Assembly: GCF_022698165.1 (NCBI RefSeq)
Contig: NZ_JALDAY010000006.1
Span: 62,001-126,000 of the forward strand
Length of the DNA: 64,000 nt
Source: Streptomyces cylindrosporus
GTDB lineage: Bacteria; Actinomycetota; Actinomycetes; Streptomycetales; Streptomycetaceae
Direction: 5' to 3'
Positions 35,053 to 44,341 of this stretch are shown piece after piece. A program made the translations under genes and the position numbers. Position 1 is the first letter of the stretch; every line of letters begins with the position of its first letter. The notes below the pieces were generated by a model. That model made no database searches. It was given only the letters and a program-made list of their open reading frames with translations, and was not told the origin of the DNA.

Positions 35053-35814
35053 TCAGGGCGCCCTGTGCGTGGCGATGCCCAGGGCTTCGAGGGCATCGAG
35101 GGTGGGCTGCGGTGTGGCGGCATCGGTTACCAGGACGTCGACGCGGTCGACGGGGGCGACCGCTGCCAGCGCGGTGCGGGTGAACTTGCCGGCGTCGGCG
35201 GCCAGCAGGACGCGGCGGGCCTGGGCCATGGCCAGGGTCTTGACCGCGGCATCAGCCAGGTCATAAGCGGTGACTCCGTCCGTGACGGAAACGCCGCAGC
35301 AGGTGAGGATCGTGGTGTCGAAGCGCAGCGCACGCAGGCTCGCCTCGGCCAGTGGGCCGTTGACGGCCAGTTCGCCGGGGCGCAGCTCTCCGCCGGGCAG
35401 GATGACCCGGGTCGGTGCTGCGGAGGCCAGCGCGTTGGCCGCCTGCAGGGACAGCGGCATGACCGTCACCCGGCGTCCGGCCAGGGCGCGAGCGATGTGC
35501 AGTGCGGTGGTCCCGCCGTCGAGGAGGACCGCTTCCCCGTCCTCGACCAGGCCGGCGACGGCAGCACCGATGGCCCGCTTGGCCTCGGTGTTTTTCAACT
35601 CGCGGAAGACGAAAGGGGGCTCGTCCCCCCGTGCGAGGTCGCTGACGGCGCCGCCCCGCACCCGACGCAGCACCCCCAGCGCAGCCAACTGCTCCAGATC
35701 CCGACGGATGGTGACCTCGGAGGTCCCCGTCGCCTCAGCCAGCACGGACACGTCGGCCCGGCCGCTCTCACGCAGACGTTCCATGATTGCTAGATGGCGT
35801 TCCGAAAGCTCCAC
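35053..35814 (-). CDS. DeoR family transcriptional regulator
   Basis: 253 residues from GTG 35814, which begins VELSERHLAIMERLRESGRADVSVLAEATGTSEVTIRRDLEQLAALGVLRRVRGGA, the standard DeoR winged helix; upstream in-frame starts lack this match. There is no good ribosome-binding site, so the message may be leaderless. The effector domain has the sugar-phosphate-isomerase-like GEAVLLDGGTTALHIAR motif and LLAADAGKF end. Such proteins sense phosphorylated sugars. It diverges from an MFS transporter gene 82 bases away and probably controls it. Confidence 0.87.
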   Translation of the reverse strand: MELSERHLAIMERLRESGRADVSVLAEATGTSEVTIRRDLEQLAALGVLRRVRGGAVSDLARGDEPPFVFRELKNTEAKRAIGAAVAGLVEDGEAVLLDGGTTALHIARALAGRRVTVMPLSLQAANALASAAPTRVILPGGELRPGELAVNGPLAEASLRALRFDTTILTCCGVSVTDGVTAYDLADAAVKTLAMAQARRVLLAADAGKFTRTALAAVAPVDRVDVLVTDAATPQPTLDALEALGIATHRAP

Positions 35815-35896
35815 GCGACTATTCAATCGATATCTGTGTGCGTTATCAAGGAGAAGCAGTCGCGCCCCTGCCGGGTCCTCACAGGACGGAGCGTTC

Positions 35897-37189
35897 ATGC
35901 CATCGAAGTCACGGCCAACGCAGCGAGCCGGACAGCACGACCGCCCTTTCAGCTACCGCGCCGTCCTCACCACACCCGGTGCGATGCCCCTGGTGATCTG
36001 GTCGTTGCTGAGCCGGCTGGCGTTCGCCATGACGAACCTGAGCCTGCTGCTGTATGTGAGCGCGGCCAGCGGCTCCTACGCCTTCGCCGGAGGCATGACC
36101 GCGGTCAGTCTGATCGGCACGGCCGCCGGAGCGATCGGGCAAGGCCGCCTCATCGACCGGTTCGGGCCCAGCCGCCCCCTGCTCGCTCTGACGGCGGCAT
36201 ACGGCCCGCTGAGCCTCGCCCTGATCGCCATGGTCCCGGCCCAGCACTCACCGGATCTGCTGCTCGTCTGCACGGTGTTTGCCCAGAGCGCCACGCAGCC
36301 GCTGCTGGCCGTCGCGTCCCGGGCGATGTGGCCGCGTCTCGTCCCTGCAGACGCGCAACGGCAGACGGCCTACAGCTATGAGACCATCAGCACCGAAACC
36401 TGCTATCTCATCGCTCCGGCCATCGCGGCCACCCTGGCTGCAGCCATGTGGCCGGGAACTCCCCTGTCCCTGGCCTGCGGAGTCATCACCACGACGGCCC
36501 TCGGCTTCGCCCTGGCGCCGGCGGCTCGCCGGCACCGCGGCCGGGACGAAACCACCGCCCAGAGCCCGCGCCATCCGCATGCCGTCGTGCGGCAGCGGGG
36601 AATGCCGATCCTGCTGATCGCCGCGCTGGGATTCGGCACCGGAGTCGGCTTTGTCGCGGTCGGCATACCCGCCGCAGCGACCGCGCTCGGCGCGACACCT
36701 GCGGCCGGATTGCTGCTGGCCACCTGGTCCGTCAGTTCCGTGCTGGGCGGACTCACCTACAACCGCCGCCCCTGGCCCTCCGAGCCATCCCTGCGGCTAC
36801 CGATGCTGATGGCCGCCTTCGGCCTACTGCTGTGCCCCGTCTTTATCGGCGGCTTCTACGGCCTTGCGGCAGCGATGATCCTCACCGGACTCACCCTCGC
36901 CCCCCAACTCACCACCCAAAACGCCCTCTTGGACACGCTCGTACCACCCCATCAGGTTTCCGAGGCCTTCGGATGGATCACCACCGCCATCGCCCTCGGC
37001 AATGCCACCGGCCAAGCCGCCAGCGGAGCCCTGATCGAACTCAGCGGACACGAAACGGCGTTCCGCATCGGCATCCTCAGCGTTCTCGCATGCACAGCCG
37101 CGGTCACCGTCGGCCGACGCCACCTGCGGCCACACCCCACACTCCGTCGCACCACCGCGGGAAACGATCACCTGGAACACGGGAACTGA
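35897..37189 (+). CDS. MFS transporter
   Basis: 430 residues, 12 hydrophobic segments, ATG 35897 after GGACGGAG. It starts WSLLSRLAFAMTNLSLLLYV and has the DRFGPSRPLL loop 2-3 motif and a QNALLDTLVPPHQVSEAFGWITTAIALGNATGQAASG stretch typical of the actinobacterial sugar/drug-efflux-like MFS group. The substrate is unknown; the divergent DeoR suggests a sugar or sugar derivative. Confidence 0.85.
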   Translation: MPSKSRPTQRAGQHDRPFSYRAVLTTPGAMPLVIWSLLSRLAFAMTNLSLLLYVSAASGSYAFAGGMTAVSLIGTAAGAIGQGRLIDRFGPSRPLLALTAAYGPLSLALIAMVPAQHSPDLLLVCTVFAQSATQPLLAVASRAMWPRLVPADAQRQTAYSYETISTETCYLIAPAIAATLAAAMWPGTPLSLACGVITTTALGFALAPAARRHRGRDETTAQSPRHPHAVVRQRGMPILLIAALGFGTGVGFVAVGIPAAATALGATPAAGLLLATWSVSSVLGGLTYNRRPWPSEPSLRLPMLMAAFGLLLCPVFIGGFYGLAAAMILTGLTLAPQLTTQNALLDTLVPPHQVSEAFGWITTAIALGNATGQAASGALIELSGHETAFRIGILSVLACTAAVTVGRRHLRPHPTLRRTTAGNDHLEHGN

Positions 37190-37610
37190 CGACGCCCGAG
37201 CCACAGAACCTTGCCGGTCACGCCCTTTCGCCGGTGCGCAGCCGCTCCGCACTACGAACCTTGTGGCGAGATCGCCCCGCTCCGCTTTCTGGTGGGTTGA
37301 GCGCTCCGGGCACCGGGAGGCCCCCTCGACCGTCGCCGAACTCGCTGGCCTGGCCCCGCTCATCGACAAGCTCGTCGACGTCGAGGGAACATCACCGGAC
37401 CCGGCGCCATACCGTCCGTCGCTCACGACAGCGCCGCCTGCGGCGCCGAGGACACCACCGGGCGCCGACAGGGACCGCTGGCTGGGATGACCGTGGTCGT
37501 CATCGGCGCGACGACCGGCCCTCTGCCGAACTTCCCCACGGCACCCCCATCCGATGCGCCGTCGCGTGCTCTCGACGCGGAAGGACGCGCGACGGAAGCC
37601 AGTCGGCGGA
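37190..37610. other. intergenic, no gene recognised
   Basis: 421 bases between converging genes. A short plus-strand stretch (37322-37490) reads AELAGLAPLIDKLVDVEG in a frame without a start, possibly the end of a lost gene. No hairpin of note. Confidence 0.4.
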
Positions 37611-38285
37611 TCAGCGGAGGCCGAGGCGGCTGAGCGCGGTGGTCCAGTCGGTGACGATGGCCTGCTGCCCGGCGGCGGCTAGGGTGACCTGGCCCTTGCA
37701 GACCGCGGTGTGCAGCTTGGTCTCCACCGGGTCCTTCCGGTTGTTCACCCCCGTGCCCTTCCGGTGGCCGGGGTCGGCCGGCTCCACCCACAGATTCCTC
37801 GGGTCGTTGGGGTCCCCGCCGAGCTGAAGGCTGATCAAGTGGTCGTACTCCGCGTCCGACATGCTCCCGGTGAAGCCGTACGAGGCGGCGTTCAGCTTCT
37901 TCTCCTTGCCCGTCACATACGCGGAGGGGCGCACCCCAGAGGTGTAGCCGCCCGTGCGGCAGATCGTCGACGTCAGGTTCGCCTGGGTGACCGCCGGGGA
38001 GATCGCGCCCGGCGTGCACGCCGGGTCCTCCAGCGGCTCGCCCTGCTCGTAGCGGTAATGGCACGAGCCCGCGGCGGGCTGCTGCTGCACCGTGTAGTGC
38101 TTCTGCGGGCCCGCCCCCACCGCGATCACCTTGCCGGACCCGGCCTGCGCGGACGTGCCCGGCGCCCCCGGCATCGGACTACTGCTGTCGGACGAGGACG
38201 AGGTGCCGAGCAGGAAGGACGAACAGCCCGCCAGCAACAGGCAGCAGAGCAGGACGGGCGGCACGGTACGACGGGCAGAGCGCAT
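37611..38285 (-). CDS. lipoprotein with HNH-like domain
   Basis: 224 residues. The signal sequence ends in LLLAGCSS, a lipobox with Cys21, so the protein should be anchored on the outside of the membrane. A Ser/Thr/Pro-rich linker follows, then about 150 residues that end in a domain with EYDHLISLQLGGDPNDPRNLWVEP and HRKGTGVNNRKDPVE, an HNH-type motif (D-H...N-x-W...N-x-K). Five Cys suggest disulfides or a metal site. Function is probably extracellular nucleic-acid cleavage, by analogy with DUF1524-like proteins such as the broken gene at 32284. Confidence 0.75.
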   Translation of the reverse strand: MRSARRTVPPVLLCCLLLAGCSSFLLGTSSSSDSSSPMPGAPGTSAQAGSGKVIAVGAGPQKHYTVQQQPAAGSCHYRYEQGEPLEDPACTPGAISPAVTQANLTSTICRTGGYTSGVRPSAYVTGKEKKLNAASYGFTGSMSDAEYDHLISLQLGGDPNDPRNLWVEPADPGHRKGTGVNNRKDPVETKLHTAVCKGQVTLAAAGQQAIVTDWTTALSRLGLR

Positions 38286-38602
38286 GACGATCCTTCACGG
38301 GCAGGTGACGGCTGAGCAGATGCTCCCCCCACCACCGCGACGTCCGACCACGCGGGGTAGGACGGCGGCGCGGGGGCGGTCATGGCGCGGATGTCGGCCC
38401 ACGCGCGGTGTCGAGGGCTTGGCGGCCCAGGCCACGTGGGTGGCGCGGGCGCGGGGCCGTACAGACAGTTCGCACCACCCGCTGCACCGGGGGCAGGGGC
38501 TGTTCCCTCGAACCGGATCAGCGATCACCGACCGGGCGAAGGCCACGGTGCCAGCCCCAGGGTTGCCTGCGAGCACGGTGAGTACGCCCCGTCGGACAAC
38601 GC
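38286..38602. other. intergenic with a possible ATPase-tail remnant on the minus strand
   Basis: 317 bases. On the minus strand around 38440-38600 a frame reads RGVLTVLAGNPGAGTVAFAR and later SPCPRCSGWCELSVRP. GNPGAGT resembles a Walker A loop with Lys lost, and the rest resembles a zinc knuckle. No start exists; at best it is a gene remnant. Confidence 0.3.
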
Positions 38603-39256
38603 TCAGCCGCGCGGTAGCGTCCAGTGCCCCACCCTCATGCTCGCGGCTTCGTTCGCGTCGAGGGACTGGAGGCGGTCGGCCACATCGGTCAGCATCTGCG
38701 TGATGCCCGGCCAGCGGGGCGCCCGGTCGTGTCCGGTAGGGGTGAAGGGGACGATGCAGCCGTGGAGTTGCCCCGGCCGAAGGTCGGTGAACAGGCCGCC
38801 GCCTGCGCCGTCGACGGCCACGGGCAGCCACTGGGGCAGCCATACGGGGACTGCTTCCGTGGGGTACAACGTGCCCGCGGGATCGGCGCTGCGGGCGCGG
38901 GTGTGCTGTTCCCAGGCTGCCGCGAGTGGCGGGGGCACGATGTCGCGTGCCACCTGGAGGTGGATCGTCCGGCGTTCGTCGGCCTCGGCCGCGCCGCAGG
39001 GGTCGTAGAAGTCGGGGATCAAGTGGCCTGCCGGGGGCGGTGATGCGGGGGCTGGCGCACGGTCGAGGCCGTCCGTCCGGGCCCACCAGGACAGCAGGGC
39101 CGGGGGCAGTTCGGCGCCCGCAGAACGCTGCGCGACCTGGCGCAGCAACTCGCCGTCGGCGGGCGGGCGCAGGCGCGCGCGGTAGCCGGGGGCGTGCTCG
39201 GACAGCCAGCGGTCGATCCGGTCCCAGGCGTCAGCTGGTGCATGAGTCACGGTCAC
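38603..39256 (-). CDS. SMI1/KNR4 (SUKH)-family protein
   Basis: 217 residues from GTG 39256 (or GTG 39250). The protein has the SUKH pattern: an N-terminal helix with WDRIDRWLSEHAP, ADGELLRQVAQRSAGAELPPALLSWWARTDGL, then the WLPVAVDGAGGGLFTDLRPG core strand-loop. SUKH proteins are often immunity factors for toxin systems or scaffold-like proteins in Streptomyces. No toxin gene is directly adjacent, although a secreted nuclease-like gene starts 313 bases away in the opposite direction. Confidence 0.8.
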   Translation of the reverse strand: MTVTHAPADAWDRIDRWLSEHAPGYRARLRPPADGELLRQVAQRSAGAELPPALLSWWARTDGLDRAPAPASPPPAGHLIPDFYDPCGAAEADERRTIHLQVARDIVPPPLAAAWEQHTRARSADPAGTLYPTEAVPVWLPQWLPVAVDGAGGGLFTDLRPGQLHGCIVPFTPTGHDRAPRWPGITQMLTDVADRLQSLDANEAASMRVGHWTLPRG

Positions 39257-39568
39257 CGCCTTCTCTCACATCGCAGTTGTGATCGCCGGTCTCACAGGTG
39301 AGTCACAATATCTCCCCGCTTATATCGGGGGTTTCAGCCAGTGTGTCCCTGTGCGTCGCCGCAGGTGCCTCGGGGGATATCGGGTGAACCGTATGGTCAC
39401 AGCAGACACGCGCCTTGCCTTGTAATCGTGGGTACCCCTTCCGGCCCAGCCGTAATGATGGCCGTGTTCGGTCAAAAACGGGGGCCGCTCCATGCGTCAC
39501 ATCTGTACGCGAGTGCACAGCCTTGTCCTGACGGCGTGGCCCCTCTTACACCGAGGGGGAACACCCGC
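39257..39568. other. divergent intergenic region
   Basis: 312 bases between the SUKH gene and the secreted protein gene. A small hairpin CCCCG-CTTATAT-CGGGG lies at 39314-39330. The divergent promoters should be here; no clear operator dyad was seen. Confidence 0.45.
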
Positions 39569-41032
39569 ATGTCGTTGTCTCGCATCAGGAGGCGGTTGCG
39601 CTGGTTCGCAACCGGGCTGCTGATACCGCTGGCCATCGGTCTGTCCGGCCCTGCGGCACATGCGCAGGACGCCACAACCGCAGCCATCGCCGGCACGAAA
39701 CTGATCGGCGAACCCGTCCTCCTGCCGTACAAGCTCGGCAAGGTCCGTCCGGGCGAGAAGGTGGGCAGGCCCGCGCCCGCTGTGCAGCCCGACCGTACGT
39801 CCGCGCTGTCCGCGAAGACCGTGGCGAACGCGCTGCTTAACGCAGGCAAACAGGAACAGCACAGCTACGCCGACACCTCCAAGGTGCCCCTGACCAAGGA
39901 CGCCACGGTGCCGAGCTCAGAGGCGGCCGCGGCGGCGGCACCGCCGACCGGCTGGGGTGACGAGCCGCCCCCCGACGGCGCGGCATGCCTGGACCGGGAC
40001 GGTGCCGAGACGGCCTCCGGGGAGACGTACAACCGCTGGCTGTGGTGCAAGAAGGGCCGGCTCGGCATCGACTACTACACCGTCAACAGTGACGGCACCC
40101 GTGAGTTCCACGGCACCGCCAGCGTCGCGTACGACGCGGTGACCGTGGGCAACGGTAAGGAGCGCGCGGTCCGCACCTACTTCCAGGCGCAGTACGGCTC
40201 CGTCTCGTACGACGGGTGGAGCCCCCTCGACGGCTGGATCTGGGAGGTCGACGACCTGTCGATGTACGTCCTGTCCGACTGCACCCAGGACGCGACGTTC
40301 TGCTACGGCACCGGCAGCGGGATCGAGCACACCTGGGACGAGTGGGACTACCACGACGAGTGGCTGCACTGGGACATCTACTCCAACGAGACCGCCTCCA
40401 CCGCCGCTGACAAGGTCCTGTACCACCAGTGGCACTTCCGCTTCGGCGGCAGCGGCGGCGACTACGTCTACACCACCGGCACCACCGAGAACCACACCAT
40501 CCGCTGCGACTCGGCCAACTACTTCACGTTCTTCCAGGACTATCCGAAGGCGTGCGTGAACTACGACGTCATCCCGCATCTCCAGTACAGCGTCGGTGAC
40601 AGCCGGGTCACCTCGGTCGCCCAGCACATCCGGTTCGCCCAGAACGATCCGACGCGTACCTATCCGATCGAGATCGAACGCAAGGACATCCCGGGCAAGT
40701 ACACCGGCTCCCGCGACGAACGCGGGCTGCACCGGGTGCCCGCCGGGCCGATCACCAGCGCCAACAGGTACTACAAGGACGCGGCCTGCAACCGCACCAC
40801 CCCGTACAACGACCAGACGGGCCTGCCCGCCTACGACACGGCGACGCAAGATTGCGACGAGTACCCGTTCCAGTCCACCGACGAGGGCGCGGGCAGTCCC
40901 GTGTGGGACTTCTCGGTACGGGCCGTGCCACGGACCGAGAACCAAGCCGCGGGCGGACTGCTGATCTGGTACTACTTCAGCGACCGCATCCTGTACAACA
41001 CGGACGAGTTCTGGGTCGACATCACCGACTGA
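39569..41032 (+). CDS. secreted protein with NucA/NucB-type DNase domain
   Basis: 487 residues; ATG 39569 follows GAGGGGGA. A twin-Arg-poor but typical Sec signal (RRRLRWFATGLLIPLAIGLSGPAAHA) with cleavage after AHA. After a 90-residue linker comes a 250-residue beta-rich region, then at the C-terminal end DCDEYPFQSTDEGA, the signature of the NucA/NucB (sporulation and extracellular DNase) family, with paired Cys before it. The N-terminal part matches secreted actinobacterial proteins of unknown role. Extracellular DNA degradation is likely. A strong terminator follows. Confidence 0.78.
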   Translation: MSLSRIRRRLRWFATGLLIPLAIGLSGPAAHAQDATTAAIAGTKLIGEPVLLPYKLGKVRPGEKVGRPAPAVQPDRTSALSAKTVANALLNAGKQEQHSYADTSKVPLTKDATVPSSEAAAAAAPPTGWGDEPPPDGAACLDRDGAETASGETYNRWLWCKKGRLGIDYYTVNSDGTREFHGTASVAYDAVTVGNGKERAVRTYFQAQYGSVSYDGWSPLDGWIWEVDDLSMYVLSDCTQDATFCYGTGSGIEHTWDEWDYHDEWLHWDIYSNETASTAADKVLYHQWHFRFGGSGGDYVYTTGTTENHTIRCDSANYFTFFQDYPKACVNYDVIPHLQYSVGDSRVTSVAQHIRFAQNDPTRTYPIEIERKDIPGKYTGSRDERGLHRVPAGPITSANRYYKDAACNRTTPYNDQTGLPAYDTATQDCDEYPFQSTDEGAGSPVWDFSVRAVPRTENQAAGGLLIWYYFSDRILYNTDEFWVDITD

Positions 41033-41090
41033 CCACCAACGCCTCCACGGCGCCAACGAACTGCGTCCACGCGACAGACCCGACAAAAAG

Positions 41091-41134
41091 CGGAGTGCCC
41101 GTCCGGCAGCTTGCTGTCCCGGACGGGCACTCCG
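41091..41134 (+). terminator. strong hairpin terminator
   Basis: A perfect 16-bp stem, CGGAGTGCCCGTCCGG (41091-41106) with 41119-41134, and a 12-base loop, 59 bases after the nuclease stop; AAAAAG precedes the stem, so on the opposite strand it ends in CTTTTT and may serve both directions. Confidence 0.8.
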
Positions 41135-41624
41135 CCGGGGACACCGTCGGCCACTTCGAGGCAGCTGCCGCCGATGTCGCCGCCGTAGCTGCTCTCGCGC
41201 CAGCCAGCGTTGCACAGGTGGTACGCGTGCCTCGTCTGAAGTCCTCCACCGCCGATTCGATCAGGGCAACGGACGCCTGCGCCGACAACCGGCCTTCCTC
41301 AAACGCGGCGAGCCTCATCCCGGTGACGGCGGGATCAGGCTCGGATCACAGCGCCGGGCCGGCATGGCACCTGCATTCCCCGCAGGAAGCGGGGCGTCGT
41401 TGCTTGGACCACCAACGCGCAACCGGCCGACCGGAGTTACGGCAACCAACCCATGATCAAGCCCAGGTCGTGTCCACAATGTCAGAGGAGACCAAGCCTG
41501 CCCGCCGCAACTCCGCGATCAAGTCGAACCACTGCCCAGCCCACTCCGGCTCGGGCCCATGAAGCGCTGGCCCACGGGCCAGCCGGGACGAGGGACTGGC
41601 AGGACGCCGCCGTAGGCTCCCAGG
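41135..41624. other. intergenic with possible minus-strand remnants
   Basis: 490 bases. On the minus strand, 41230-41318 reads MRLAAFEEGRLSAQASVALI and on into VEDFRRG, and 41457-41560 reads PEWAGQWFDLIAELRRAGLV up to a stop. Both look like real coding sequence but are short and not joined; they may be ends of decayed genes. Nothing intact is seen. Confidence 0.35.
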
Positions 41625-42266
41625 GTGATTGAGACCATCGTGTTGGACATCGGCGAGACGATCACCCGGGACGACCGCTACTGGGCATCGTGGGCCGACT
41701 GGCTGGACATCCCCCGCCACACCCTCTCCGCTCTAGTCGGTGCGGTCGTCGCCCGGGGACAGGACAACGCCGAAGCCCTCCGGCTCGCGCGCCCTGGCAT
41801 CGAGGTCGCTGCGGAGTACAACGCTCGCGAAGCCGCCGGCCGTGGCGAATCTTTGGATGAGAGCGACCTTTACGACGACGTGCGGCCGGCCCTGTCTGCT
41901 CTACGGATGCTCGGAGTGCGTGTCGTCGTGGCGGGCAACCAGACTTCCCGCGCTGCCCAGTTGCTACGTGACTTGGACCTACCGGCGGACCTCATCGCTA
42001 CCTCGGGCGAGTGGGGCGTGGCGAAGCCGCGGCCGGAGTTCTTTCGGCGGGTGCTGGACGTGGCGCAGGCTGCTCCGAGCGCGACCCTGTATGTCGGCGA
42101 CCATCCCGCCAACGACGTGTTCCCGGCGAAGGCCGCCGGGCTACGCGCCGCGCACATCCGCCGCGGGCCGTGGGGACATCTGTGGGCTCGTGACCCAGAG
42201 GTCAGGACGGCGGCGGACTGGCGCATCGACAACCTGATCCAGCTGACAGACATCATCGAACGGTGA
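41625..42266 (+). CDS. HAD-superfamily hydrolase
   Basis: 213 residues from GTG 41625. Motif I is VLDIGETITRDD (nucleophile Asp8), motif II GNQTS, the Lys of motif III is in AKPRPEFF and motif IV is VGDHPANDV. This is a complete HAD phosphatase set with a helical C1 cap at residues about 20-90. The second motif-I position, Asp in most phosphatases, is Glu here (DIGET), as also seen in dehalogenase-like members; general acid function may differ. The substrate is unknown. Confidence 0.82.
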   Translation: MIETIVLDIGETITRDDRYWASWADWLDIPRHTLSALVGAVVARGQDNAEALRLARPGIEVAAEYNAREAAGRGESLDESDLYDDVRPALSALRMLGVRVVVAGNQTSRAAQLLRDLDLPADLIATSGEWGVAKPRPEFFRRVLDVAQAAPSATLYVGDHPANDVFPAKAAGLRAAHIRRGPWGHLWARDPEVRTAADWRIDNLIQLTDIIER

Positions 42267-42278
42267 TCCGAGAACGAA

Positions 42279-42299
42279 GGGCCGCAACCGGTGCGGCCC
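42279..42299 (+). terminator. hairpin terminator
   Basis: GGGCCGCA-ACCGG-TGCGGCCC, an eight-base-pair stem 13 bases after the HAD gene stop. Confidence 0.6.
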
Positions 42300-42377
42300 C
42301 TCGTGCACGCGCGGCGTTTCGACGTGGGTACGGTTCGGAGTGGATGCACCGAACTGGAGCCACTGTGTCGGCACTTA

Positions 42378-43266
42378 CAACGGCTAACACAATGAGCCGA
42401 GTTGTCGGTGGGTGATGAGGCAGCACGCGAGTTTGAGGAATGCTTCGTGCATGTCGGCCCGCCGTTCCCACCGGATCCGCAGACGTCGGAAGCCGTGCAG
42501 CCACGCGAAGCTCCTCTCCACGGCCCACCGGTAGGTGCCCAGTCCGTGCCGTGCAGGGTGCCGCGTCTGGCGATTGCGGGCACGATGCCACGGGCGCGGA
42601 CCTGGTCGCGGTAGATGTCGTGGTCGTAGCCCCGGTCAGCGAACAGCGAATCCGGCTTGCGGCGGGGCCGACCGACCCGGCCGCGGACCGGTGGGATCGC
42701 GTCGAGCAGCGGCAGCAGTTGAGTGACGTCGTTGCGGTTGCCGCCGGTCAGCAGGACCGCGAGCGGGGTGCCGTGCCCGTCGGTGATCAGATGGTGTTTC
42801 GAGCCGACCCGGCCCCGGTCGACCGGCGAGGGGCCCGTGTGCGGCCCCCTTTTAGCGCCCTGACGTGGGAGGAATCGACCAGCACCGGGACCAGTCCAGC
42901 CGCGATGCCGCGTTCAACTCGGCCAGCAGGACCTCGTGCAGCCGCTGCCAGACGCCGGCCTCGTTCCAGTCCCGCAACCGTCGCCAGCACGTCATGCCCG
43001 AGCCGAAGCCCAACTCCTGGGGCAGGTACTCCTACTGGATCCCGGTGTGCAGCACGTACAAGATCCCGCACAGCACGTCCCGGTCCGGCAATGCCTTGCG
43101 GCCGGGATACCGGAACCTGCGCTCACGCTGCGGTAGCAGCGGCCCCAGGCGGTCCCACAACTCATCCGACACGATCCACGGCGACGTCCCCACACCAGAC
43201 CGAACGCTCAACTCCCGCACCAGTCACGGCAGTCAGGGCCGATCAACCTCTTTGTGTTAGCCGTTG
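42378..43266. mobile_element. decayed IS5-family element
   Basis: About 889 bp with inverted ends that share CAACGGCTAACACAA (42378-42392, and reversed at 43252-43266); matching may extend a few bases further out on both sides. It encodes one broken transposase on the minus strand. The right end abuts an nrdR fragment. Confidence 0.75.
42384..43220 (-). pseudogene. IS5-family transposase, disrupted
   Basis: The first part (43220 downward) reads GVGTSPWIVSDELWDRLGPLLP and RYPGRKALPDRDVLCGILYVLHTGIQ, then hits TAG where Trp is expected (GIQ-stop-EYLPQELGFGSG). Further down, VDSSHVRALKGG, then FADRGYDHDIYRDQVR, RWAVERSFAWLHGFRRLRIR appear in different frames, which shows at least two frameshifts. 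All three catalytic regions of the DDE domain are recognisable but not in one frame. Confidence 0.82.
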
Positions 43267-43268
43267 TT

Positions 43269-43376
43269 AGTCGTGAAACGACAGGAGCAGTCCGGACACT
43301 GGCAGCGCCTGCGGATCGACGTGTCGTCGTCGGTCGTACGACTGTCGACAAGCACCTCAATGCGCCACGGGCATCG
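43269..43376 (-). pseudogene. nrdR: nrdR fragment
   Basis: Minus-strand reading gives VDSRTTDDDTSIRRRCQCPD, then CSCRFTT, the zinc-ribbon part of the ribonucleotide reductase repressor NrdR (normally CPxC...VVDSRTTDDGTSIRRRRQCPDCSRRFTT). The first CxxC pair is degraded, one conserved Arg is Cys, and the ATP-cone domain is missing because the IS5 end follows FTT. The true nrdR is presumably elsewhere in the chromosome, so this is a displaced copy. Confidence 0.7.
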
Positions 43377-43653
43377 CCAGCGACCCGCCGCGCTCTGCGC
43401 TGATCGGTCGTCGCCCCCCTTGCTGGCTCGTCTATATCTGACCGATGAGGATGTCCTTTCACCCGCTGGTCGGCTACGCCGACGGGTGCGCACACCCCTC
43501 GTGACGTCGGGACCGCGCCGTCGTCGAACAGCACCCCTCCATCACGCCGGGCCAAGGGGATGCCTTCGCTCGTCAGGGCCGTAGTGCACCCGGCTGGCGC
43601 CATCGCCATGTCCCGACTCGTGCGCTACCGCAGCTGCAAGCGGAGCCGCCTCG

Positions 43654-44223
43654 TCAACTTCCAGAATTGGGCTGCCGGGTTTCCAGCAGTTCCCGAGCAG
43701 CGTCGAGCACCAGGCCCCAGGGGTACTCTTTGGGTCGGCCCTGGCCTGGCTGGTTGGGCACGAAGCCGCCCTCTCCGTACAGGACGCGTACCCCCATCTC
43801 TCGCAGTTCGCTGACGCTGCGCTCGAACCGGCGGTGCTGGACGTAGGCGGCGTTCACGCACGGCATCGCCACCATGGGGATGTTCTTGCCGATGCCCTCG
43901 GCGACCACGCCGACCACGAAAGTGTGGGTCAGGCCCAAGGCCCACGCGTTGATGGTGTTGAACGTGGCCGGCGCCACGGCGATCACGTCCGCCTTCGGCC
44001 ACACGTCCGGCTCGTGCGGCATCTTGTACTCGCTGCGCACCGGATGCCCGGTCAGGCGCTCCAGTGCGGCCTGCTGCGGGGCCAGCCAGCGCGCGGCCGT
44101 AGGCGTCAGGCCCAGGCACACATCCCAGCCCTGATGCTGTGCCTCCTCGACGGTTGCTGCGATATCGAAAACGGGCGGAGCCGCCGAACCGAACAGGTAC
44201 AGCACGCGCGAAGCAATCGTCAT
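43654..44223 (-). CDS. flavoprotein, phosphopantothenoylcysteine-decarboxylase-like
   Basis: 189 residues from ATG 44223. The HFCD-fold flavoprotein pattern is present: VLYLFGSAAPPVF at the start, an AVAPATFNTINAWALGLTHTFV segment that matches the PAPATANTI-type flavin loop, and MVAMPCVN. It lacks the synthetase half of CoaBC. Stand-alone members in Streptomyces lie near regulatory cassettes and are of unknown function, some acting on peptide cysteines. It is divergent from an XRE regulator gene, which suggests shared control. Confidence 0.8.
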   Translation of the reverse strand: MTIASRVLYLFGSAAPPVFDIAATVEEAQHQGWDVCLGLTPTAARWLAPQQAALERLTGHPVRSEYKMPHEPDVWPKADVIAVAPATFNTINAWALGLTHTFVVGVVAEGIGKNIPMVAMPCVNAAYVQHRRFERSVSELREMGVRVLYGEGGFVPNQPGQGRPKEYPWGLVLDAARELLETRQPNSGS

Positions 44224-44341
44224 ACCCGCTATCCGATCACACCCAAAAGCGAGCGGGGCAGGCAGTGTCTCCACGATGTGGGGCGGGCGGCGGGGGTGTC
44301 ACCGGTAGGGTTTGCGTGAGCGCTGAGAACGGAGAGCGGGT

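Noticed and set aside
41022..41318. Small minus-strand gene after the nuclease
   Set aside because: It would run through the 16-bp terminator stem; only the first 30 residues look coding, so it is treated as a possible remnant.
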